A stretch of DNA of 64,000 bases from Chelatococcus composti (GCF_014201415.1 NZ_JACHEH010000004.1:372001-436000); one strand, 5' to 3'; counted from the stretch's first letter, positions 1 to 9,218 are shown. Numbers and translations are program-made. The notes: generated by a model from the letters alone, not told the origin.

Positions 1-784
1 AAGCCCCGGCCCTGCCCAGCAGCCCACGGGGAAAGAGCGAGCGCCTGTCGGCCACGAGCGGCAGCCGCACATTCTCGCCGAAGCGCTGGCGCATCACCGA
101 ACGCAGGTCGCCGATGCCGTCGATGATGCCGAGATCGAGCGCCTCCTGCGCCGACCAGAACGCGCCCGAGAACAGCTCCTCGTCGCTGCCGGTCAGGCGG
201 GCACCGCGCCGCTCCTTCACGATGGCGATGAATCTGCGGTGGATCTCAGCCTGTATGTCCTTGAGGCGCGCCACGTCCTCCGGCCGCTCGGGCCGGAAGG
301 GATCGAGCATCATCTTGCGGTCCCCGGCCGTGTAGACGCGCCGTTCGATGCCCAGGCGGTCAATGAGCCTGTCGAAGCCGAAACCGGCCGAAACGACGCC
401 GATGGAACCGACGAGCGAGAAGCTGTCGGCGAAGATCTCGTCCGCCGCCAGCAGCACCATGTAGCCGCCCGACGCGGCCACGTCCTCCGCGAAGGCAAAG
501 ACCGGCACGCCCTTCTCGTCGGCCAGCGCACGCACCCGCTGCATGATGAGATGCGATTGCACCGGCGAGCCGCCCGGCGAGTTGACGATGATGGCCACCG
601 CCGCGACGTCACCGAAGCCGAAGGCGGTTTCGAGCGACCGCGCCACCGATTCCAGCGTGAGCGTCGAGCGCAGCGGCATCGGCATTCCGATGGTGCCCTG
701 CAGGCGCACGACCGGCACCAGCGGCTGCCGGGCGCGGAAGCGCGCAGGCAGGAAGCGTCTCATGAACAGGGGCGCTGAAACCAT
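1..784 (-). CDS. S49 family signal peptide peptidase (SppA/SohB-like), C-terminal end outside window
   Basis: Serine protease of the S49 family, which degrades cleaved signal peptides or membrane fragments at the inner membrane. My translation reads 261 residues from an ATG at 784 before leaving the window, so the C-terminus is missing. Visible family features are a nucleophile-serine motif DVAASGGY (Ser about 105), the preceding VNSPGGS loop (about 68-73), and a lysine about 52 residues after the serine in YTAGDRKMM (Lys about 157), which is the Ser/Lys dyad spacing of SppA. There is no obvious N-terminal membrane anchor. A second ATG at 763 is possible. Nothing lies within about 180 bases upstream on the same strand, so it heads its own unit. 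Confidence 0.9.
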   Translation of the reverse strand, partial: MVSAPLFMRRFLPARFRARQPLVPVVRLQGTIGMPMPLRSTLTLESVARSLETAFGFGDVAAVAIIVNSPGGSPVQSHLIMQRVRALADEKGVPVFAFAEDVAASGGYMVLLAADEIFADSFSLVGSIGVVSAGFGFDRLIDRLGIERRVYTAGDRKMMLDPFRPERPEDVARLKDIQAEIHRRFIAIVKERRGARLTGSDEELFSGAFWSAQEALDLGIIDGIGDLRSVMRQRFGENVRLPLVADRRSLFPRGLLGRAGA

Positions 785-962
785 GACACCTGCGGGATCG
801 CGAACCGGGCCGCCAGCATAGCCGCCCCCCGGGGGGAAACAAGGCGGGAAACAAGGCGCGCCCGCCGGCGTTGTTCATACATCTCAGGTTCATCTGCCAT
901 CGCCGATGATCCCGCGTACTTCGCCGCAGGCTCTCCGGAGCAGGCGAGAAAAGGAGGAAGTG

Positions 963-1286
963 ATGTTCCGAACGAGCAGGATTTGTGCAGGCGCTCTGCT
1001 GGCGGGCCTCATCGGCCTCGCTGCCGCCCAGCCGGCTGCGGCGAGCCCGCTCGCCGCGTCGCAGGACGCCGCCCGGCTCGCCACGGCGACTGACATCGAG
1101 AGGGTGCAGTACCACGGCCCGCCGCGGCGTCATTGGGGCCCCCCGCCGCGGCACCACCACCGCCACTGGCGCGGCAACCCCTGGCGCGGCCGCCACTGGG
1201 GCCCGCCACCCCCACGCTCGCGCGTCGTCTGCCGCACCGTCTTCACGGATTGGGGGCCGCGCCGCATCTGCCGCCCGAGGCGGTGA
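963..1286 (+). CDS. Small secreted His/Pro/Trp/Arg-rich protein, function unknown
   Basis: 107 residues. The start at 963 follows a good ribosome site (AGGAGG) and gives a clean Sec signal peptide, MFRTSRICAGALLAGLIGLA then AAQPAAA, with cleavage near residue 27. An in-frame start at 906 would bury the signal and is rejected. The mature part has a short neutral stretch, then a low-complexity tail (from about residue 58) with repeated HWGPPP and HHHRHWRGN elements, two cysteines and a very basic end. The composition suggests a periplasmic polybasic, possibly metal- or polyanion-binding peptide, but I recognise no family. It is convergent with the methyltransferase gene that follows, only 3 bases away. 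Confidence 0.7.
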   Translation: MFRTSRICAGALLAGLIGLAAAQPAAASPLAASQDAARLATATDIERVQYHGPPRRHWGPPPRHHHRHWRGNPWRGRHWGPPPPRSRVVCRTVFTDWGPRRICRPRR

Positions 1287-1289
1287 GCG

Positions 1290-2069
1290 TCATTCCATCG
1301 CGATGGACGCCGTGCCCCTGTGCACGGCGTCCGCCTCGGGCGTGAAACGGCCGTCCGGTCCGTTGAGCACGAAGCCCGGCATAAGACGCAGCGGCGCGCG
1401 GCTGCCCTTGCGCGCTGCCACGAGCAGCCGCACGGCAGGCCTGTCGCAACGGGGATGAACCGGCCGAACCGCGATGTCGCCGAAGCGGCCTGCAAGGGTG
1501 GCGAGAAGCCCCGCGAGCCCGTCGACGCGGTGGATGAGGACGAGACGCCCGCCCGGCGCGAGCACGTCGGCCGCGGCGCGCACCCACCCGTCCAGGGCCT
1601 CGTCGGCCATGACATGCGCCGCCCGGCGCCCGGCATCGGGCGATGTGCGCACCCGCCCCGCCGGCCAGAAGGGGGGGTTCGTCACCACAAGCCCCGCCGA
1701 GCCGGCCTCCAGCCCCGCCTGCCGACGGATAGACGCCGGCGCGAGGATGTCCGCCTCGCAGACCTTGAAGCGGTCGGCGAGACCGTTGAGCGCGACATTG
1801 CGCCGCGCGAGGGCGGCCAGCGCGGGATCGTTCTCCACCAGTACACCGCGGCATGACGGGTGACGCGCCGCCACCATCAGGCCGACGGCGCCCACGCCGG
1901 CGCCGAAATCCGCCACTGTCTCCCCATCGGCCTCGCCGCAGGCGGCTGCCAGCAGCACGGCGTCGGACCCGGCACGGTGGCCCCGTCGTGGCTGCACCAG
2001 CCGCACGCGCCCGTCGAGCAGCGCATCTTCGGTCACGTCCCCGTGAGCGGGGCATTTCCCGTCACGCAT
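1290..2069 (-). CDS. tRNA1(Val) A37 N6-methyltransferase-like (TrmN6/YfiC family)
   Basis: SAM-dependent methyltransferase of the family that makes N6-methyladenosine in tRNA1(Val); 259 residues. The N-terminal family motif LVQPRRGHRAGSDAVLLAA (about 24-42) is followed by the SAM loop DFGAGVGAVGL (54-64) and the amino-methyltransferase catalytic motif NPPF (131-134). The chosen ATG at 2069 overlaps the end of the DUF2007 gene by 8 bases (ATGCGTGA), indicating translational coupling; a longer reading from 2132 would run deep into that gene. Substrate specificity is inferred from the family only. Confidence 0.88.
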   Translation of the reverse strand: MRDGKCPAHGDVTEDALLDGRVRLVQPRRGHRAGSDAVLLAAACGEADGETVADFGAGVGAVGLMVAARHPSCRGVLVENDPALAALARRNVALNGLADRFKVCEADILAPASIRRQAGLEAGSAGLVVTNPPFWPAGRVRTSPDAGRRAAHVMADEALDGWVRAAADVLAPGGRLVLIHRVDGLAGLLATLAGRFGDIAVRPVHPRCDRPAVRLLVAARKGSRAPLRLMPGFVLNGPDGRFTPEADAVHRGTASIAME

Positions 2070-2286
2070 TGCGCAGCTCTGCTCCAAAGCCCGCGTCCGA
2101 GAGAAGCTGCCGCGCCCTCGTCTCATCATCATTTGCCACGAGCAGCCGCCGCTGGAAGGCGCCGATCGATCCCTCGAGGATGCTCATATGCGTATCGGCC
2201 ACGAAGCAGGGAATTTCCGCTGCCCGGAGCAGCGCCTCGGCGGCGCCGAGAAGGACGATGTCATTCGTGCGCAAGAGTTCCTTCAT
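2062..2286 (-). CDS. DUF2007 domain protein
   Basis: 74-residue cytosolic protein with the DUF2007 layout: an N-terminal ELLRTNDIVLL strand, an amphipathic helix, a central FVADTHMSILEGS strand and a C-terminal RLLVANDDETRARQLL segment. Related domains are thought to bind signalling or regulatory partners (similar to the PII-like fold), but no biochemical role can be assigned. It is the first gene of a two-gene unit with the tRNA methyltransferase, overlapping it by 8 bases, a pairing that recurs in Rhizobiales. It is divergent from the polyprenyl synthase gene across 143 bases. Confidence 0.85.
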   Translation of the reverse strand: MKELLRTNDIVLLGAAEALLRAAEIPCFVADTHMSILEGSIGAFQRRLLVANDDETRARQLLSDAGFGAELRNA

Positions 2287-2429
2287 CCCCGCCTTCCCCT
2301 GCCCGCGGCCGCGTGGTGCCGGCCTTGCGGCAATCCAGCCCGTTGCGGCTCGTCATTGGTGCGTGCAAGGTGCAGCAAATATCGCTATTTGTCGCGGCTG
2401 CTGGTGGCGTCAAGTTGGAGGAAGAGAGC

Positions 2430-3446
2430 GTGGGTGTCGTCGTCCCCATGGAGGAAAGCGCTCAGGAGCAGACCGGTATCGACAGGCTCGTGGCGCTGGT
2501 CTCCCCCGGCATGGCCCGCGTCAACAAGCTGATTCTGTCGCGGATGGGCTCGGATGTGGCGCTCATTCCCGAAGTCGCCAACCATCTCATCTCGTCCGGC
2601 GGAAAACGCCTGCGCCCCATGCTCACGCTCGCCACCGCCCAGCTCTGCGGCTACGAGGGTGACGGCGACGTCAAGCTCGCTGCGAGCGTCGAATTCATGC
2701 ACACGGCGACGCTGCTGCACGACGACGTGGTCGACGAGAGCGACATGCGCCGCGGCAAGCTCGCAGCCCGCATGCTGTGGGGCAATGAGGCGAGCGTGCT
2801 CGTCGGCGATTTCCTGCTTGGCCAGGCCTTCAAGATGATGGTGGAGGTCGGCTCGCTCGACGCGCTCGCCGTGCTCGCCGATGCGGCCGCCGTCATCGCC
2901 GAGGGTGAGGTGTGGCAACTCTCGGCGGCCAAGAACCTTTCGACGACCGAAGAGGGCTATCTCGCTGTGGTGGAGGCGAAGACGGCCGCGCTCTTCTCCG
3001 CCGCCTGCGAGGTGGGACCCATCCTGGCGGGGCGCCCCGCCCATGAGCGGGCCGCCTGCCGCAGCTACGGCACCAACCTCGGCATCGCCTTCCAGCTCAT
3101 CGACGATGCGCTCGACTACGGCGGCTCCAGCGCCAGTCTCGGCAAGAACGTCGGCGACGACTTCCGCGAGGGCAAGATCACCCTTCCGGTCGTGCTCTCG
3201 CTCGCCCGCGGCGACGAGGAGGAGCGTGCCTTCTGGCAGCGCACGCTCGAGAAGGGGGACGTGCGCGACGACGACCTCGCCCAGGCGCAGCGCATCATGC
3301 GCCGCCACCACGCCATCGAGGACACGATCGCGCGGGCCCGTACCTATGGCGATGCGGCCTGCGAGGCGCTGTCAGTCTTCCCGGACGGGCCGATGAAGCG
3401 GGCTCTCCTCGACGCAGTGGACTTCTGCATCGCCCGCGCCTACTGA
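2430..3446 (+). CDS. ispB: Polyprenyl diphosphate synthase (octaprenyl/decaprenyl type)
   Basis: Trans-isoprenyl diphosphate synthase that condenses IPP onto an allylic primer to make the long side chain of ubiquinone; cytosolic. 338 residues, normal for IspB. Both aspartate-rich motifs are intact, DDVVD (98-102) and DDALD (225-229), as is the SGGKRLRPML substrate region (56-65). The GTG start at 2430 is chosen because GGAGGAAG sits just upstream; an ATG at 2448 is the alternative. The open frame continues upstream to 1860 but has no family similarity there. It is convergent with ispE (4 bases between stops). Chain length cannot be read reliably from the sequence. Confidence 0.93.
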   Translation: MGVVVPMEESAQEQTGIDRLVALVSPGMARVNKLILSRMGSDVALIPEVANHLISSGGKRLRPMLTLATAQLCGYEGDGDVKLAASVEFMHTATLLHDDVVDESDMRRGKLAARMLWGNEASVLVGDFLLGQAFKMMVEVGSLDALAVLADAAAVIAEGEVWQLSAAKNLSTTEEGYLAVVEAKTAALFSAACEVGPILAGRPAHERAACRSYGTNLGIAFQLIDDALDYGGSSASLGKNVGDDFREGKITLPVVLSLARGDEEERAFWQRTLEKGDVRDDDLAQAQRIMRRHHAIEDTIARARTYGDAACEALSVFPDGPMKRALLDAVDFCIARAY

Positions 3447-3450
3447 CCCG

Positions 3451-4362
3451 CTAGCGCAGCACCGTCGCGCGCACCCACCACGTAGGGCGCGCTGCCGCCA
3501 GCAGCCGGCGCGCGCGCGTGGCGGCGCGGCAGTCGTCGAACAGGCCGAACACGGTCGCGCCCGAGCCGGACATGCGGGCAAGGCGGCACTCCGGCAGATC
3601 CCGCATCAGGATGAGCGCTTCCGCGACGGCCGGCGACAGTGCCTTCGCCGGCGGCTCGAGATCGTTGCGCGCCCTGGCGAGCACGGCGAGAGCCTCGCTC
3701 CCGTCACATCCGCCGGCAGGCGTCGCCGGCTGCGGCGCCGCATCCCTCATAGCGCCGGGAGGAAGCCCGAGCCTGCGGAAGACGTCAGCCGTCGCCAGCG
3801 GTACGCGGGGATTGACGAGAACGGCGAACAGCGGTGGCAGGGCGAGCGGCGGCGACAGTCTCTCGCCAATGCCGGCCATCACCCGCGCCCGGCCGTCGAG
3901 GCAGACGGGCACATCCGCCCCCGTCGCGGCAGCCGCGGCCAGGATGGCGGGATCGTTGCGGTCAAGGCCGTTGAGGCGCGCCATGAGGCGCAGGGCTGCG
4001 GCCGCGTCCGACGAACCGCCGCCGAGCCCGGCTGCGACAGGCAGGCGCTTGTCGAGATGGAAATGGCCGGCGACGAGCCCCGGCCGCCGCGCCATGAGAT
4101 GGTTCGCCGCCCGCAGCACGAGGTTGTCCGGCCCTGCCCCCGCGGCCTCAGCGCCCGGACCGGAGACCGTAAGGCCGAGCGGCCGGCCGGGATCAAGAGA
4201 AAGGCGGTCGCCGCAGCCGGCGAAGGCCACGAGGCTTTCGAGCAGGTGGTAACCATCCGCCCGACGGCCGATGATGTGGAGCGAGAGGTTGACCTTGGCC
4301 GGTGCGCGCTCGACGAGAAGACGGCCGGCGCCGGCGGAGTACGGACTGGGCGGCAGGGACAT
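3451..4362 (-). CDS. ispE: 4-diphosphocytidyl-2-C-methyl-D-erythritol kinase
   Basis: GHMP kinase that phosphorylates CDP-methylerythritol, step four of the MEP isoprenoid pathway. 303 residues. The N-terminal [15 protein letters not shown] (20-34) carries the catalytic lysine, the ATP-binding glycine-rich loop is [16 protein letters not shown] (108-123), the catalytic aspartate region is TGADVPV (147-153), and the C-terminal GHMP motif is [13 protein letters not shown]. It lies downstream of the TPR protein gene on the same strand with 122 bases between, and next to the polyprenyl synthase that uses the pathway's product. Confidence 0.96.
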   Translation of the reverse strand: MSLPPSPYSAGAGRLLVERAPAKVNLSLHIIGRRADGYHLLESLVAFAGCGDRLSLDPGRPLGLTVSGPGAEAAGAGPDNLVLRAANHLMARRPGLVAGHFHLDKRLPVAAGLGGGSSDAAAALRLMARLNGLDRNDPAILAAAAATGADVPVCLDGRARVMAGIGERLSPPLALPPLFAVLVNPRVPLATADVFRRLGLPPGAMRDAAPQPATPAGGCDGSEALAVLARARNDLEPPAKALSPAVAEALILMRDLPECRLARMSGSGATVFGLFDDCRAATRARRLLAAARPTWWVRATVLR

Positions 4363-4484
4363 CGGCGACTAGCGAACCGCAGCCGGTTCTCGTTTAAAGA
4401 TGAGGATTGCGGACGGCGCTGCCGGCCCCTCCCCATCCGTCGCGCGGGGGAGTTGCAGAGGCGGCACCAAGCGGGGGAGTGTTC

Positions 4485-6266
4485 TCACCCGCCGTTCTGC
4501 GGCTTCTCGACTGCCTCGGCCGCCGCCGGCTTGTCCTCGTCCGGCAGGCCCTTCTCGATCTTCTCGAGAATCTTCGGCAGATCCTCCGGCTCAGGGCCGA
4601 GATCGCGGGCGTGGTTCCACTGGAACTTCGCCTCGAGCTTGCGGCCCGTGCGCCAATAGGCGTCGCCGAGGTGATCGTTGATCGTCGGATCCGCCGGGCG
4701 CAGCTCGATGGCGCGCTCCAGCTCGCGCACGGCATCGTCATAGCGGCCGAGGCGGTAGTAGGCCCAGCCGAGGCTGTCGACGATGTAGCCGTCCCGCGGC
4801 CTGAGCTCGACTGCCCGCTTCAGCATCTCGAAGGCCTCTTCGAGATTCATGTGCCGGTCGACCCACGAATAGCCGAGATAGTTGAGCACCAGCGCGCGGT
4901 CGCTGCCGACACTCTCGGGGGCGAGCTCCAGGGCCTTCTTGAAGTCGGCCTCGGCCTTCGGCCACTCCTTGGACCGCTCGTAGGCGATGCCGCGGAAGTA
5001 GAAGAGCGTCCAGCGCGACTGGTCGGGCGTTCCGATGGCCTCGACGGCGCGGGTATAGATCTTGGCGGCCTCGGCGAACTCCTTGCGCGAGCGCAGGAGG
5101 TTGCCGAGCGCGATCAACGCCTCCACGTCGCCGGGGTTGGCCTCGATCATCTCCTCCAGATGCTTCTGGGCCTTGTCTTTCTCGCCCATCAGCTCCAGCG
5201 AGATGGCGATCTGGATGTCAATGCTCGACCGCAGCGGCGAATCTGCGGGCATCGTGTCGAAGACCTCGATGGCCGAGGAATACTGCTTGAGCCGCTCCAG
5301 CATGTCGCCGAGCGTGACGATGGCGAGTTCGTGCTTCGGGGCTAGGAAGGTGGCAAGGCGCAGGTAGATGAGCGCCGCGATCTCGTCGCCTTGGCTGTTG
5401 CCGGCGGCACCGAGGCCGTAAAGCACCTCGGCCGCCCCCTCCTGGGTGTTGGCGATCAGCGCAGGCAGGGTCTGGCCCGCGTCGAGGCGCTTCAGCGCAT
5501 CCTGCACGATGGGATTGCGCGGCAGCAGCCGGTCGAAGGCCTCGTAGACGCGCCGGGCCTCCTCTGTCTCGCCGCGCACCGACAGCAGCCGCCCGTAGGC
5601 GTCGACGACGCGCAGCGTCGTGCGCTCGACGTCGTAGGCCGCCTTCAGCCGGTTCTCGGCCTCGCGGCGATTGCCGCCCACGGCGGCGATGAGGCCGGCG
5701 TGATAGTCGCGGAACACGTTGTAGGACGTTTCGCCCTTGAGCCGCTCGACCGTGTCGAGCGCGCGGCGAAGGTCGCCGGAGCCCACCCAGGACCAGGCCG
5801 TCAGCAGCGTCGCCGTCAGGTCGGCCGCGCGGCCGCGGCCGCCGCTGCCAAGATACTTGCGCGCGGTGACATAGCGGCGGGCCTTGATGGCCTCGACGCC
5901 AAGGGCGAGGCGGGCGAGACCGTTGCTGGAATCGCGCTTGAGGAGCTGGCGCGCGGCCGAGAAGGCCTCCTGCATGTCGCCGTTCGCCAGAAGGGCGACG
6001 AAGGCGCGCTCCAGAAGTTCAGGGTTGTTGGGGTCGTCGCGCAGCGCCTCGCGGAAGTAAAGCGCAGCCGCCCGCGTGTCCCGCGCTGCCCCGGCGACGA
6101 CAGCGGCAAGATAGTTGCCCGCGGCGCTCTCGGCCGGACCCGGCAGGCTGTCGAGAAGATCCGCATCCTCGGCCTTGGCCGAGAGCGTGCCCGGATGCCC
6201 GAAGGCCATGACGGAAAAGATGCAGCAAGCCGAAATGGCGATGCGCGAGAGGCGCCGGAAGGTCAT
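4485..6266 (-). CDS. Exported tetratricopeptide repeat protein
   Basis: 593 residues. The start at 6266 gives a signal peptide, MTFRRLSRIAISACCIFSVM then AFGHPGTLSAKA; longer readings from 6341 or 6458 add a charged leader and are less likely. The rest is helical TPR arrays in two blocks, the clearest repeats being in the C-terminal half (for example DAVRELERAIELRPADPTIN and YLGYSWVDRHMNLEEAFEML). The end is acidic and ends in PQNGG. The gene order ETF-QO, TPR protein, ispE is common in Rhizobiales. A periplasmic scaffolding role is likely, but no specific partner can be named. Confidence 0.88.
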   Translation of the reverse strand: MTFRRLSRIAISACCIFSVMAFGHPGTLSAKAEDADLLDSLPGPAESAAGNYLAAVVAGAARDTRAAALYFREALRDDPNNPELLERAFVALLANGDMQEAFSAARQLLKRDSSNGLARLALGVEAIKARRYVTARKYLGSGGRGRAADLTATLLTAWSWVGSGDLRRALDTVERLKGETSYNVFRDYHAGLIAAVGGNRREAENRLKAAYDVERTTLRVVDAYGRLLSVRGETEEARRVYEAFDRLLPRNPIVQDALKRLDAGQTLPALIANTQEGAAEVLYGLGAAGNSQGDEIAALIYLRLATFLAPKHELAIVTLGDMLERLKQYSSAIEVFDTMPADSPLRSSIDIQIAISLELMGEKDKAQKHLEEMIEANPGDVEALIALGNLLRSRKEFAEAAKIYTRAVEAIGTPDQSRWTLFYFRGIAYERSKEWPKAEADFKKALELAPESVGSDRALVLNYLGYSWVDRHMNLEEAFEMLKRAVELRPRDGYIVDSLGWAYYRLGRYDDAVRELERAIELRPADPTINDHLGDAYWRTGRKLEAKFQWNHARDLGPEPEDLPKILEKIEKGLPDEDKPAAAEAVEKPQNGG

Positions 6267-6426
6267 GTGGGTCACGTGTCTCTTGCCGCTCTTGCGCCGC
6301 TGGCCGGGAGGCGCGGCGTCTCTTGTATCACCATGCAACATGACCTTTTTGCGGTGCATCGGCAATAGCGGCGCGGCAATCGGCAGCCGCCGGCCGAGGT
6401 GCGATGGCCCGGCCGGCGCCCGCCCC

Positions 6427-8103
6427 TCACATGTTCGGGTAGTTGGGCCCGCCGCCACCCTCGGGCGTGACCCAGTTGATGTTCTGGGCCGGATCCTTGA
6501 TGTCGCAGGTCTTGCAGTGCACGCAGTTCTGCGCGTTGATCACAAAACGGGGATTGGTGCGCGCCTGGGGGTCGTCGTACACCACCTCGTAGACCCCCGC
6601 CGGGCAGTAGAGGCGCGCCGGCTCCCCGTAGAGCGGCAGGTTGCGCTCGATCGGGATGGCGGGATCGGCCAGCTTGAGGTGAACCGGCTGGTCCTCCTCG
6701 TGGTTGGTGTTGGACAGGAAGACCGACGAGAGCTTGTCGAAGGACACGACGCCGTCGGGCTTGGGGTAGACGATGGGCTTGACCTCGTCGATTCGCTTCA
6801 GGCTCGCGTGGTCGGGCTTGCCGTGGCCGAGCGTGCCGAACAGTGAGAAGCCGAAGAGCTCGTTCGTCCACATGTCGATGCCGCCCAGCGCGACGCCCAC
6901 CATGGTGCCGAAGCGCGACCACAGCGGCTTGACGTTCCGCACCTTATGCAGGTCGCGCCCGATGTCCGAGCGGCGCCAGCCGGTCTCGTAGCCGGTGAGC
7001 TCGTCGTGCTCACGCCCCTCGCCGAGCGCAGCGAAGACGTGCTCGGCACAGAGCATGCCGGACAGGATGGCGTTGTGGGAGCCCTTGATGCGCGGCACGT
7101 TGACGAAGCCCGCCGAGCAGCCGATGAGCGCCCCGCCGGGGAACACGAGCTTCGGCACCGACTGGAAGCCACCCTCCGTGATGGCGCGCGCGCCATAGGC
7201 AATGCGCTTGCCGCCCTCCAGCATGCCACGGATCATAGGATGGGTCTTGAAGCGCTGAAACTCGTCGAACGGCGACAGCGTCGGGTTCGAGTAGTTGAGG
7301 TGGACGACGAAGCCGATCGAAACCAGGTTGTCGTCGAAGTGGTAGAGGAAGGAGCCGCCGCCGGTGCCGTTGTCGAGCGGCCAGCCGAAGGTGTGCTGCA
7401 CGAGGCCGGGCTGGAACTTCTCCGGCGGAATCTGCCACAGCTCCTTGAGCCCGATGCCGAACTTCTGCGGCTCGCGCCCCTCGTCGAGCGAGAAGCGCTT
7501 GATGAGCTGCTTCGACAGCGAGCCGCGCGCGCCCTCTGCGAACAGGGTGTACTTGCCGCGCAGCTCCATGCCGCGGGTGAAATCGGCCTTCGGCTTGCCG
7601 TCTCGGCCGATGCCCATGTCGCCGGTGGCGATACCGACCACCTCGCCCCTGTCACCGTAGAGCACCTCGGCCGCGGCGAAGCCGGGATAGATCTCGACGC
7701 CGAGCGCCTCGGCCCGCGCAGCCAGATAGCGCGCCACGTTGCCGAGCGAGCCGACGAAGTTGCCGTGGTTGTTCATGAGCCGCGGCATCATGAAGTTGGG
7801 CAGCCTGACGCCGCCGGCGGGGCCGAGATAGAGGAATCGGTCGGTGCTGACCTGCGTCTTCAGCGGCCGGTCGGGATCCTCGCGCCAGTCGGGCAGCAGC
7901 CGGTCGAGGCCGATCGGGTCGATCACGGCACCCGACAGGATGTGGGCTCCCACCTCGGAGCCCTTCTCGACGACGACGACCGACACCTCCCGCCCCGCCT
8001 CGGCAGCAAGCTGCTTGAGGCGAATCGCTGCGGCGAGGCCGGCAGGGCCCGCGCCGACGATCACGACGTCGTAGTCCATCCTCTCCCGTTCGGGCAGATC
8101 CAT
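6427..8103 (-). CDS. Electron transfer flavoprotein-ubiquinone oxidoreductase (ETF-QO)
   Basis: Membrane-associated flavoprotein that passes electrons from ETF (fatty-acid and amino-acid acyl-CoA dehydrogenases) to ubiquinone. 558 residues, the full family length. The FAD Rossmann motif VVIVGAGPAGLAAA lies at 13-26, the GGSFLYHF and HLNYSNP regions typical of ETF-QO are in the middle, and the C-terminal ferredoxin-like domain carries CPAGVYEV and CVHCKTC for the single 4Fe-4S cluster. The ATG at 8103 is preceded by GAGGAGAGG. Its promoter region holds a 22-bp perfect palindrome (listed separately), so it is probably under a dedicated repressor. Confidence 0.97.
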   Translation of the reverse strand: MDLPERERMDYDVVIVGAGPAGLAAAIRLKQLAAEAGREVSVVVVEKGSEVGAHILSGAVIDPIGLDRLLPDWREDPDRPLKTQVSTDRFLYLGPAGGVRLPNFMMPRLMNNHGNFVGSLGNVARYLAARAEALGVEIYPGFAAAEVLYGDRGEVVGIATGDMGIGRDGKPKADFTRGMELRGKYTLFAEGARGSLSKQLIKRFSLDEGREPQKFGIGLKELWQIPPEKFQPGLVQHTFGWPLDNGTGGGSFLYHFDDNLVSIGFVVHLNYSNPTLSPFDEFQRFKTHPMIRGMLEGGKRIAYGARAITEGGFQSVPKLVFPGGALIGCSAGFVNVPRIKGSHNAILSGMLCAEHVFAALGEGREHDELTGYETGWRRSDIGRDLHKVRNVKPLWSRFGTMVGVALGGIDMWTNELFGFSLFGTLGHGKPDHASLKRIDEVKPIVYPKPDGVVSFDKLSSVFLSNTNHEEDQPVHLKLADPAIPIERNLPLYGEPARLYCPAGVYEVVYDDPQARTNPRFVINAQNCVHCKTCDIKDPAQNINWVTPEGGGGPNYPNM

Positions 8104-8139
8104 CAGGCCTCTCCTCGGTCTATCGGCACCTTTGCGGAT

Positions 8140-8161
8140 TTTTGTTTGTATACAAACAAAA
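8140..8161. promoter_or_regulatory. 22-bp perfect palindrome, probable repressor operator of the ETF-QO gene
   Basis: The bases form an uninterrupted self-complementary sequence centred on TGTATACA (20-bp core TTTGTTTGTATACAAACAAA, extended by one base each side). On the minus strand a plausible promoter, TTGCGA then 18 bases then TATACA, has its -10 inside the palindrome, 36 bases upstream of the ETF-QO start. A dimeric repressor bound here would occlude the promoter. Such symmetric AT-rich sites are typical of GntR- or TetR-family regulators; the regulator is not in the window. Confidence 0.65.
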
Positions 8162-8303
8162 GTTCACGGCTCGCAATCATCGATACGCGAAGTCTTCGAG
8201 CCGTTCCAGACTGCATGTTGCACTGCGGGCGCGACCTGTCGAAGCGGAGGACGGCGGCGATCCGGCACTGGCAAGGCACCGGCGCGGCCTTTAGAATAAA
8301 CGC

Positions 8304-9167
8304 ATGTCGCACCCGTCCGCCGAGCCTGGAGCCCGCGAGGCAGCCCTCGAGGCGCTCCTCGACTTCTATGTCGAGGCCGGCGTCGATCTGGCCATCGACG
8401 AGACGCCGCACAACCGCTTCGCCGAGCCGGACCGGCCCCAGCCGGCCGCTTCGCCGGCAGGCACGCCTGCCGTTTCCCCGGTCCAACGGCAACCGGCTCA
8501 GGCAAGTTCCGCAGCCGCGCCGGCATTCGATGCAACGGCCTCGGCGGACGAGACGGCGCTCGCCGCCCGGGCCACGGCGCGCGCGGCGACAAGCCTCGAG
8601 GAGCTGCGCGAGGCACTCGCGGCCTTCGACGGCTGCGCGCTCAAGGCGACTGCCAAGAATCTCGTCTTCGCCGACGGCACGCCGGGCGCCCGCGTGATGC
8701 TGGTGGGCGAGGCGCCGGGGCGTGAGGAGGACATCCAGGGCAAGCCCTTCGTCGGCCGCTCGGGACAGCTGCTCGACCGGATGCTGGCGGCGATCGGCCT
8801 CGACCGCAGCAGCGTCTACATCGCCAACATCGTGCCGTGGCGTCCGCCCGGCAACCGCACCCCGACGCCGCAGGAGGCAGCGATCTGCCGCCCCTTCATC
8901 GAGCGCCAGATCGAGCTGTGCGATCCTGACGTGCTCGTCTGCCTCGGCGGCCCGTCGGCCCAGGCGCTGCTCGGGGTGCGAGAGGGCATCCTGCGCACGC
9001 GCGGCAAGTGGTTCGACTACGACACCGGCCGGCGCACCATCCGCGCCCTCGCGACGCTTCATCCCGCCTATCTGCTGCGCCAGCCGGCCCAGAAGCGGCT
9101 CGCCTGGCGCGACCTGCGGGCCCTGCGCAAGGTCCTTGACGAAATCGGCGTCGCTCTGAGGAGCTGA
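8304..9167 (+). CDS. Uracil-DNA glycosylase, family 4-like
   Basis: Removes uracil from DNA in base-excision repair. 287 residues with a variable, Ala/Pro-rich N-terminal third and a catalytic domain starting near residue 90. Family motifs visible are GEAPGREEDIQGKPFVGRSG (the uracil-binding loop with active-site acidic residue), VYIANIVPWRPPGNRTP, and LATLHPAYLLRQP (the His-Pro loop). Cysteines in FDGCALK, AAICRPF and LCDPDVLVC could ligate the iron-sulphur cluster, but the N-terminal pair usual in thermophile enzymes is reduced to one cysteine, as I recall for the alphaproteobacterial branch. It is divergent from ETF-QO. Confidence 0.92.
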   Translation: MSHPSAEPGAREAALEALLDFYVEAGVDLAIDETPHNRFAEPDRPQPAASPAGTPAVSPVQRQPAQASSAAAPAFDATASADETALAARATARAATSLEELREALAAFDGCALKATAKNLVFADGTPGARVMLVGEAPGREEDIQGKPFVGRSGQLLDRMLAAIGLDRSSVYIANIVPWRPPGNRTPTPQEAAICRPFIERQIELCDPDVLVCLGGPSAQALLGVREGILRTRGKWFDYDTGRRTIRALATLHPAYLLRQPAQKRLAWRDLRALRKVLDEIGVALRS

Positions 9168-9218
9168 ATATTCCGCCCGCAAGGGGCAACGGTTCCATAG
9201 CCCGGCCGCGACAATTGT

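Noticed and set aside
1860-2429. In-frame upstream extension of the polyprenyl synthase to 1860
   Set aside because: It crosses the tRNA methyltransferase and DUF2007 genes on the other strand and lacks family similarity; a GTG with a good ribosome site lies at 2430.
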